From positions 1-5,317 of the forward strand of contig SKZG01000278.1 of NCBI GenBank assembly GCA_007127495.1: DNA of 5,317 bases, given 5' to 3'. Origin of the DNA: Planctomycetales bacterium. Its GTDB lineage: Bacteria; Planctomycetota; Planctomycetia; Pirellulales; Thermoguttaceae. The translations under genes and the position numbers were made by a program. Below, in pieces: positions 1 through 4,023 of this stretch. Below the pieces are notes generated by a model. The model was not told the origin of the DNA. It ran no database searches and saw only the letters and a list, made by a program, of their open reading frames with translations. The stretch's first letter is position 1, and every line of letters begins with the position of its first letter.

Positions 1-92
1 CTGAGCAGGCCCCAAAGGAACAAAAACAGCCCAAAGCCGAAAACCGGAATGCCACCAAGATGATTCGGAATGAAAAAGAGCGTTTGTCGCAT
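1..92 (-). CDS. lgt: Prolipoprotein diacylglyceryl transferase-like protein, N-terminus only (cut by window edge)
   Basis: The minus strand is open from an ATG at 92-90 to the window edge, giving 30 residues that begin MRQTLFFIPNHLGGIPVFGF and continue into a hydrophobic stretch ending FLFLWGLL. This N-terminus, with IP, then GG(I/V)P(V/I)FGFG, then a first membrane helix, resembles planctomycete Lgt proteins as I remember them. Lgt is an inner-membrane enzyme that moves diacylglycerol from phosphatidylglycerol to the lipobox cysteine of prolipoproteins. The start lies 15 bases after the panC stop on the same strand, which fits co-transcription with folK and panC. No Shine-Dalgarno site is evident in that gap, so translation may be coupled to panC. 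Only the first helix is visible and no catalytic residue can be checked, so another polytopic membrane protein remains possible. Confidence 0.6.
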   Translation of the reverse strand, partial: MRQTLFFIPNHLGGIPVFGFGLFLFLWGLL

Positions 93-107
93 TGTGAGGC
101 CGCGGGG

Positions 108-995
108 TCAGGCGGACGGAGGGGTAAGAAGGGTGTTGTCGATCAGTCGCGTTCCCTCGATCCTCACGGCCAACAGGACGGCGGTACACCCAGCGACCTC
201 GGCGATCGGTTCCAGCGTTTCCGGATGCACCAGGGCAATGTAATCGATTTCGACGGGCGCGGCCGCCTGGACGACCTCGTGTATCTGCCGGACGATTTCG
301 CTCGCGTCGCGCTCGCCCCCGGCCACCAGCTCCTCGGCCCGCACCAGGCTTTGCGACAAAGCCCGAGCCCTGCGGCGGGCGTTGGGGCTCAGGTACGCAT
401 TCCGCGAACTCATGGCCAGCCCGTTCGGCTCGCGCACCGTAGCACACCCGCGCACCTCGACCGGCACGTTGAGGTCGGCGACCATCTGCCGGACCACTTG
501 CAGTTGTTGGAAGTCTTTTTGGCCGAAGAAAGCGACGTCGGGCTGCGCCATCTGAAACAGTTTCAGCACGACGGTGGCCACGCCGCGGAAATGGTTGGGA
601 CGCAACCGGCCTTCCCACGCGTCGGCAACGCCGCCCACCGCAACCCACGTCGCGTGCCCGGGCCGATACACCTCCGCATCGTCCGGGGCAAACACCAGGT
701 CGGCGCCGCAGCCGCCCAGCGCTTCGAGGTCGGCTTCGAGCCTGCGCGGATATCGGGCAAGATCTTCGGTGGGCGCGAACTGGCTGGGATTGACGTAAAT
801 CGAAACAACCGTGACGTCGCACTCATCCCCGGCGGCGCGTACCAGGCTCAAATGCCCTTCATGCAGCGCACCCATTGTGGGCACCAGCCCGATCCGGCCA
901 AGCGCCCGACGCGGTTGGCGCAAGGCTTGACGCAGCGCGTCGACCGTGGTGACGATCTTGGGTTGTGACGACAAATTGGTAGCTTTCAGGATCAT
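108..995 (-). CDS. panC: Pantothenate synthetase (pantoate--beta-alanine ligase)
   Basis: This 295-residue protein condenses pantoate and beta-alanine with ATP, via a pantoyl-adenylate, to give pantothenate, the vitamin B5 precursor of CoA. It is cytoplasmic. Family signatures are all present: PTMGALHEGH at 39-48 with the HxGH-type nucleotide motif (His45, His48), YVNPSQF at 67-73 (Asn69, Gln72), FFGQKDFQQ at 156-164 (Lys160, Asp161, Gln164), MSSRN at 195-199 (Ser196, Ser197, Arg198) and a C-terminal dimer/lid region ending AVRIEGTRLIDN. Length is close to the usual 280-300. The frame stays open upstream to 1118, but that part overlaps the upstream kinase in another frame and lacks family similarity. 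I chose the ATG at 995-993, which puts PTMG about 40 residues in. An alternative ATG lies at 1010. The start is one base after the upstream TAA, so translation is probably coupled. Confidence 0.97.
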   Translation of the reverse strand: MILKATNLSSQPKIVTTVDALRQALRQPRRALGRIGLVPTMGALHEGHLSLVRAAGDECDVTVVSIYVNPSQFAPTEDLARYPRRLEADLEALGGCGADLVFAPDDAEVYRPGHATWVAVGGVADAWEGRLRPNHFRGVATVVLKLFQMAQPDVAFFGQKDFQQLQVVRQMVADLNVPVEVRGCATVREPNGLAMSSRNAYLSPNARRRARALSQSLVRAEELVAGGERDASEIVRQIHEVVQAAAPVEIDYIALVHPETLEPIAEVAGCTAVLLAVRIEGTRLIDNTLLTPPSA

Positions 996-996
996 C

Positions 997-2046
997 TTAC
1001 GCCATGGCATCGAGTGCGGCCGAAACCTCCTCGACGGCGGCCTCCCAGTTTTCGCTTTCGACTCGCAGCACCGGCCCCACGTCGGGACGGCGCGTCTGCC
1101 GGTCGACCGCACGGGCAATGCGTTCCAGCGTGTCAGCCGTCAAACCGCGTTCGCAGGCCCGGCCCCGGCGGAGGACTCGATCGTGCAGTTGCCGACCGGT
1201 CGATTCGAGCAGCACAACCAGCCGTGGGCGAACCACTTTACGTCGCGCGGCCTCAAACCGAGCCTCGAACCGGGCATATTGCTCTGGTGCAAGCCACACA
1301 CGCGCGAACGCGGCCGACTGGTCGAACCAGAAGTCGCTCACCGTCGGCACCGATCGGTCCTGCCACGCGCCGGCCCCGGCCGCCAGCAAGCGTTCACGCT
1401 GCTCTAAGAATTGTAATTCGATAAGCCAGGCATGGGAAGCCGGGTCGGCATAGAAGGCAGTCAATCGCTCCACGTCGACCTCCTCGGCAACACGCCGCGC
1501 CGCACCCCGCGCTGTGAGTCGGCGGGCAAGCTCCGTCTTCCCGGCGCCGATCGAGCCGGCAATTGCCAGGTAGTACGGCGTTGCATTGAGGCGGTCCAAT
1601 AGCTGGAATATTGTCCAGCCCGAAGTGGGGTGCACCATTTCCGGGGCGATCTCGGCGGCCGGCTCGAGGACAAACCGGCGCCAAGCCATTCGCGGATGCG
1701 GCACGACCAGCCCCGGCTCGGTAATGGCCGCATCGCCGTAGAGCAGCAAATCGAGGTCGATCCGGCGGGGCCCCCACCGCTCGTTGCGCAAGCGTCCCAG
1801 CTCGGACTCGATTTGCAGCAGCAAGTCCAGCAGTTCGGCGGCTGGCAGCGAGGTTTGAAGCACGGCCGCTGCGTTAAGAAAATCCGCCTGCCCGGCCGGC
1901 CCCCCGATCGCCCGCGTCTCGTGCATCCGACTGGCTCGAAGTACCCGCACCAAGCGATGGCCGGCCAGTTTCGCCAAGGCCTCCCGGATGGTGTGCTTCC
2001 GATCGCCGAAGTTCGCACCCAACGAGATTAAACACTGCACCGTCAC
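997..2046 (-). CDS. folK: Fusion: HPPK (FolK) and deoxynucleoside kinase-like domain
   Basis: This 349-residue protein carries two enzymes in one frame. Residues 1 to about 155 are 6-hydroxymethyl-7,8-dihydropterin pyrophosphokinase, which transfers pyrophosphate from ATP to the pterin in folate synthesis. It shows the N-terminal SLGANFGDR, the signature RWGPRRIDLDLLLY at 90-103 with the Mg-binding Asp97 and Asp99, and VPHPRM...RFVLEPAAEIAP at 115-135. Residues from about 158 to 349 form a P-loop kinase of the deoxynucleoside kinase type: GSIGAGKT at 164-171, an EE pair at 188-189, DRS at 230-232 matching the family's (E/D)RS motif, and a lid-like RGRACERG at 294-301. That half would phosphorylate deoxynucleosides for salvage; its substrate cannot be read from sequence. 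The linker is only a few residues and no frameshift is seen. Translation starts at a GTG with a well-placed AGGAAAG. The stop is one base from panC. Confidence 0.93.
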   Translation of the reverse strand: MTVQCLISLGANFGDRKHTIREALAKLAGHRLVRVLRASRMHETRAIGGPAGQADFLNAAAVLQTSLPAAELLDLLLQIESELGRLRNERWGPRRIDLDLLLYGDAAITEPGLVVPHPRMAWRRFVLEPAAEIAPEMVHPTSGWTIFQLLDRLNATPYYLAIAGSIGAGKTELARRLTARGAARRVAEEVDVERLTAFYADPASHAWLIELQFLEQRERLLAAGAGAWQDRSVPTVSDFWFDQSAAFARVWLAPEQYARFEARFEAARRKVVRPRLVVLLESTGRQLHDRVLRRGRACERGLTADTLERIARAVDRQTRRPDVGPVLRVESENWEAAVEEVSAALDAMA

Positions 2047-2053
2047 GACTGAG

Positions 2054-2060
2054 CTTTCCT
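2054..2060 (-). promoter_or_regulatory. Ribosome binding site of the folK fusion gene
   Basis: The minus strand reads AGGAAAG here, followed by 7 bases and then the GTG at 2046-2044. This spacing decides between that GTG and a second in-frame GTG two codons downstream at 2040-2038, which would sit 13 bases away. No ATG lies nearby in this frame, so a GTG start is supported. Confidence 0.65.
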
Positions 2061-2179
2061 ACACGGGTTTGCGCTGGGGCCTTGATCGTAACCTTGCCAA
2101 CTGCTGTCACAGCCTGCAATCGTAGCCGAAGTCGCCATACGCCGCCGTCGGCTGGGCTGCAAGCGGTCACGCAAGCGCC

Positions 2180-2647
2180 CTATTTCGGCAGGACAATATC
2201 ATCGAGCAAGTACTTGCGCAACGACTTCACCACCGCGTGAAACGCCTCGCGGTTCACCGGCTTGATCAGGTAGCTTTCGACAAAGAGGTTCTCTTCCTGG
2301 AGGATCTGCCGATGGGTTGTCGAGGCGGTGAGGACGATGACCGGAATACGCCGCAGCTCCCGTTCGGAGCGTAGCTCTGTGAGTACCTCGCGGCCATCCT
2401 TCTTCGGGAGGTTGACGTCGAGCAGGATGAGGTCAGGCCGGGGAGCACGGGCATAGCGCCCCTGGCGACGAAGAAACTCGAGGGCCTCCTCGCCGTCGCG
2501 GACCAATGAGATGCGGCAGGGCACCTCGCCCGCCCGCAACACCTCAATGGTCAGTCCGGCATCTTCCAGGTCGTCTTCGACCAGGAGGATTTCCATCGGC
2601 CGGCCCACCGTATTTGGGTCGCGCATTGGTCCATTTGTGTTAATCAT
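2180..2647 (-). CDS. Single-domain response regulator, Rcp1/CheY-like
   Basis: This 155-residue receiver protein has no output domain. It shows the acidic pocket VEDD at 23-26 (Asp25, Asp26), the phospho-acceptor Asp77 in LILLDVNLPKKDG, the switch Thr107 in VLTAS and Lys129 in IKP. The layout RDGEEALEFLRRQG...PRPDLILLD...LPKKDGREVL is typical of the Rcp1-like group, which often works with phytochrome-type or hybrid histidine kinases; no kinase is in the window. It likely acts in the cytoplasm through protein-protein contacts or as a phosphorelay carrier. The start at 2647 is supported by AAGGA 7 bases upstream. ATGs at residues 8 and 18 are alternatives; the latter begins the conserved core MEILLVEDD. 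It lies 133 bases upstream of folK on the same strand. That gap holds only a 6-bp inverted repeat (2124-2129 with 2148-2153) without a T-run, so read-through into folK cannot be excluded. Confidence 0.95.
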   Translation of the reverse strand: MINTNGPMRDPNTVGRPMEILLVEDDLEDAGLTIEVLRAGEVPCRISLVRDGEEALEFLRRQGRYARAPRPDLILLDVNLPKKDGREVLTELRSERELRRIPVIVLTASTTHRQILQEENLFVESYLIKPVNREAFHAVVKSLRKYLLDDIVLPK

Positions 2648-2700
2648 CGGGGCGTCCTTCTTTTGGCACGGAGGAGTGCATGACGAAAGGTTTCACACAT
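2644..2700 (-). CDS. Possible 18-codon leader ORF overlapping the response regulator start
   Basis: The minus strand has an ATG at 2700-2698 preceded by AGGAGGAG (2710-2703), the strongest Shine-Dalgarno match in the window, with AGGAGG four bases from the ATG. The reading frame encodes MCETFRHALLRAKRRTPR and ends in a TGA at 2646-2644 that overlaps the response regulator's ATG (2647-2645) as ATGA. That arrangement is the classic layout for translational coupling. The peptide is basic and matches nothing I recognise. It could be a leader peptide whose translation sets expression of the regulator, or the overlap could be chance. The regulator also has its own AAGGA site, so coupling is not strictly needed. 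Confidence 0.4.
   Translation of the reverse strand: MCETFRHALLRAKRRTPR
2655..2659 (-). promoter_or_regulatory. Ribosome binding site of the response regulator
   Basis: The minus strand reads AAGGA, 7 bases before the ATG at 2647-2645. It favours the longest form of the response regulator over the ATGs at residues 8 and 18. It lies inside the last codons of the possible leader ORF, so ribosomes translating the leader would pass over it. Confidence 0.6.
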
Positions 2701-2709
2701 CGCTCCTCC
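2670..2709 (-). promoter_or_regulatory. Inverted repeat that could mask the leader ORF's ribosome binding site
   Basis: On the minus strand, GGAGGAG (2709-2703) is followed 26 bases later by its exact complement CTCCTCC (2676-2670). The first arm is the Shine-Dalgarno site of the 18-codon ORF. The second arm is made of its Leu9-Leu10 codons and the first base of the next Arg codon. In RNA this 7-bp pairing would hide the ribosome site, so access could depend on whether the stem forms. Seven base pairs with a long loop is weak on its own, and a purine-rich ribosome site facing two Leu CTC codons can pair by chance. Confidence 0.3.
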
Positions 2710-2810
2710 TGTTAAGAGTATCGTTTGGCTCGCTATATTCCAAGGCCTCGCTTCCGGAAGTGATTTTCCCTGCTCACAAGCCGTTCCCTGCGAGTGGCTG
2801 CAACCAGGGG

Positions 2811-2839
2811 TTGCCCGCGCATTTATTAACAGGTATAAT
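2811..2839 (+). promoter_or_regulatory. Sigma70-type promoter for the hemerythrin-like gene
   Basis: A TTGCCC -35 box (2811-2816) and a perfect TATAAT -10 box (2834-2839) are separated by exactly 17 bases, the optimal spacing. The region is locally AT-rich in a GC-rich window. Transcription would start near 2846-2847, giving an untranslated leader of about 210 bases before the hemerythrin-like ATG. That is long enough to contain the hairpins and repeats described below. Confidence 0.6.
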
Positions 2840-2921
2840 TGGCAAAAATGAATCGGCTCGCCCATGGGAACCGCTCACGGGGCGGCATGGACGGTTTTCT
2901 CCGCTTCATGCGAAGGGGGCG

Positions 2922-2985
2922 GTGCCGTTTTCGCGGCGGAAACGGTGCATCCGTGGGCGAAAACGCCCTTTGTGCCGCGAAAGTG
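2922..2985 (+). promoter_or_regulatory. Hairpin-rich leader with competing stems
   Basis: Three pairings are visible. First, 2922-2933 can fold on 2937-2948 around CCGTTTTCGC / GCGGAAACGG, with a few G-U pairs. Second, GGGCG AAAA CGCCC (2955-2968) is a perfect 5-bp hairpin followed by TTT. Third, TTTCGCGG (2929-2936) is exactly complementary to CCGCGAAA (2975-2982), and this stem extends on both sides with wobbles to about 13 pairs, enclosing the second hairpin. The first and third stems use the same bases and cannot coexist. This could be a regulatory leader, or the folded core of a dispersed repeat. No known riboswitch or thermometer motif is recognised. Confidence 0.35.
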
Positions 2986-2990
2986 CGAAA

Positions 2991-3034
2991 GTACCCCTGT
3001 GAACGGCTACAGTCCCCCCTGCGAACGGTTGCAG
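2991..3034 (+). repeat. Two tandem 22-bp degenerate repeats
   Basis: Copies at 2991-3012 and 3013-3034 match at 16 of 22 positions, and the differences within the core are all transitions. The shared core is CTGYGAACGGYTRCAG. A third copy of the core, CTGCGAGTGGCTGCAA, lies at 2788-2803, upstream of the promoter. A shorter inverted copy, AACCGCTCACGGGG, lies at 2869-2882. The second tandem copy ends six bases before the AAGGA site of the hemerythrin-like gene. Copies on both sides of the promoter and in both orientations fit either a dispersed intergenic repeat family or protein-binding sites. Confidence 0.5.
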
Positions 3035-3056
3035 CTCTTTAAGGAAAAAACCTGAA

Positions 3057-3794
3057 ATGACGACGCTGAACCGCGAAATCTCCTCGTTGCGATCCTTTGA
3101 ATCGGTCAACGCGGAGCCCATAGACGTCCTTTTCGCGGAGCATCGAATCACCGAGCAGGCGCTGAATTGTCTGGAACGAATGGCCGAACGATGGTCGAGT
3201 CCGGCCGGCGGCGACGATTTGGACTGGACGGCGGTCCACGAGGCGATCGTCTTCTTTCAGACGTTTGTCGAAGACTGGCATTTCCGCCGCGAAGAGGCCT
3301 ATTTCGCGGCATCGGGTGTGCGACTGGAAAGCATCGAAATCCACGAAAGCGGCAAATGCACATTCCACGATCATCAACGTTGCGCAACCCATTTGCGCGG
3401 CCTTGCGGAAGCCGTTGAGGTCATTGCCTCGCGTTCAACAGCCGGCCAGCCCGACCACCTTGACCCGGCGACGCCTGCCAGGGAGGACGATCAACAGGCG
3501 TTGCGGGCCGAGGAGCAGGCGTTGCAGGCCGAGGAAATAGCCGCCGCGCGCCGGCGTTTCGGGGAACACGCCCGCGCCTATGTCGACATTTTGCTGAAAC
3601 ACATCGAAAATGAAGAGGATTTCATGTACCCGATCATCGTGCGCGACGCGCCCCCGCAGACAAAGCGAGCTGCCGCAGCGGTCTTCCGCCAAGTGTCGCG
3701 GGAGACGATCGACGCCGAGAAGCTCAACGAGTGCCTGGCGGCCGTCGGCAACCTGGTCGAGCGCTTTGTAGGCTCTGCGAAGGACAGCACCTGA
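3057..3794 (+). CDS. Hemerythrin HHE-domain protein with extended helix 3-4 linker
   Basis: This 245-residue soluble protein is predicted to be a four-helix bundle binding a non-haem diiron centre. Likely ligands are His29, His75 with Glu79 (HFRRE), His106 (DHQ), and His182 with Glu186 (HIENE). Spacing His29-His75-Glu79-His106 closely follows the RIC/YtfE pattern as I recall it, but His106 to His182 is about 30 residues longer. The extra length is a charged, Ala/Gln/Glu-rich linker (about 125-165) with a tandem QALRAEE/QALQAEE repeat. Such proteins serve in oxygen, nitric oxide or iron sensing, or in iron-sulfur repair. There is no Cys-rich N-terminal ScdA domain, signal peptide or membrane helix, so the precise role is unknown. 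The ATG follows AAGGA (3041-3045) by 11 bases. The gene diverges from the response regulator and is probably transcribed from the promoter at 2811-2839. Confidence 0.85.
   Translation: MTTLNREISSLRSFESVNAEPIDVLFAEHRITEQALNCLERMAERWSSPAGGDDLDWTAVHEAIVFFQTFVEDWHFRREEAYFAASGVRLESIEIHESGKCTFHDHQRCATHLRGLAEAVEVIASRSTAGQPDHLDPATPAREDDQQALRAEEQALQAEEIAAARRRFGEHARAYVDILLKHIENEEDFMYPIIVRDAPPQTKRAAAAVFRQVSRETIDAEKLNECLAAVGNLVERFVGSAKDST
3495..3536 (+). repeat. 21-bp in-frame tandem duplication in the hemerythrin linker
   Basis: The units at 3495-3515 and 3516-3536 match at 19 of 21 bases; both differences are G to A. They encode QALRAEE and QALQAEE (residues 147-153 and 154-160). The unit is a multiple of three, so the frame is kept. 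High nucleotide identity points to a fairly recent duplication by slippage, which lengthens the predicted helical linker by two turns. Confidence 0.85.
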
Positions 3795-3869
3795 GGGCCC
3801 GAGTTTTCGTTTTCGCGAAGAATGCTGATTCCCCAGCTTTCCTTCCCTACGCATCCTTTCGTTCGAGCG

Positions 3870-3888
3870 GCCGGGACGACCGGCTTTT
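3870..3888 (+). terminator. Possible intrinsic terminator after the hemerythrin-like gene
   Basis: GCCGG (3870-3874) pairs with CCGGC (3880-3884) around a GACGA loop and is followed directly by TTTT (3885-3888). It lies 76 bases after the hemerythrin-like stop. The stem is short (5 bp plus one wobble) and the T-run is only four bases, so it may be weak. It would separate this gene from the barrel protein gene downstream. Confidence 0.35.
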
Positions 3889-4023
3889 CCCGCAAGGCTT
3901 GCCTTTCTTGCTCAACTGTTACGGCCGTCACGTCCGATACTATCGTCACAGCCAGGGCGGGTTTCTCGTGGAGGGGAACCCACAAGCCCCTTGTACGTGC
4001 CAACTTTATCGGATGAAAAAGAC

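Larger units (their letters stand above)
2701..3056. other. Divergent intergenic region between the response regulator and hemerythrin genes
   Basis: These 356 bases hold no convincing protein gene beyond the leader ORF's ribosome site at the left end. From left to right they contain a perfect 10-bp palindrome CTTCCGGAAG (2751-2760), a degenerate repeat core (2788-2803), a plus-strand sigma70-type promoter (2811-2839), a short inverted copy of the repeat (2869-2882), a hairpin-rich stretch (2922-2985), two tandem repeat copies (2991-3034) and the AAGGA site of the next gene (3041-3045). I could not assign a minus-strand promoter for the response regulator with confidence. Small frames open on the plus strand here are Arg-rich and overlap each other, so they look non-coding. 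Confidence 0.6.

Noticed and set aside
60..968. A 302-residue plus-strand frame antisense to panC, open upstream to the window edge.
   Set aside because: It lies almost wholly opposite panC, whose family motifs and catalytic residues are intact. The antisense product is rich in Arg, Pro, Gly and His with no recognisable domain, as expected of a GC-rich shadow frame.
996..1118. A longer panC product starting at 1118.
   Set aside because: The extra 41 residues overlap the end of the kinase domain in another frame, are Arg/Pro-rich, and have no PanC counterpart. The ATG at 995 gives a normal family length.
1004..2031. Several long frames on both strands overlapping the FolK-kinase gene.
   Set aside because: They are shadow frames of a GC-rich gene. 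The minus-strand fusion frame carries all HPPK and P-loop kinase motifs, and the others show none.
2124..2153. A 6-bp inverted repeat AGCCGA / TCGGCT between the response regulator and folK, considered as a terminator.
   Set aside because: The loop is 18 bases and no T-run follows on the minus strand.
2644..2865. A 73-residue minus-strand frame that includes the leader ORF.
   Set aside because: The upstream 55 residues lack a ribosome site and look random. Only the last 18 codons have a strong AGGAGG site, so the short form is kept as a candidate.
2782..3034. Repeats considered as a CRISPR array.
   Set aside because: Copies are degenerate, directly adjacent or irregularly spaced, without uniform spacers, and no cas gene is near.
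2839..3055. Two overlapping small plus-strand frames (about 64 and 63 residues) in the intergenic region.
   Set aside because: They overlap each other, are Arg- and Gly-rich, cross strong inverted repeats and have no convincing ribosome site. A repeat or structured-RNA explanation is better.
3918..3931. GTTACGGCCGTCAC, an imperfect 14-bp palindrome upstream of the barrel gene, considered as an operator.
   Set aside because: It is short, has one mismatch pair and a GGCC core common in GC-rich DNA. There is no promoter of known position to relate it to, so it cannot be called.
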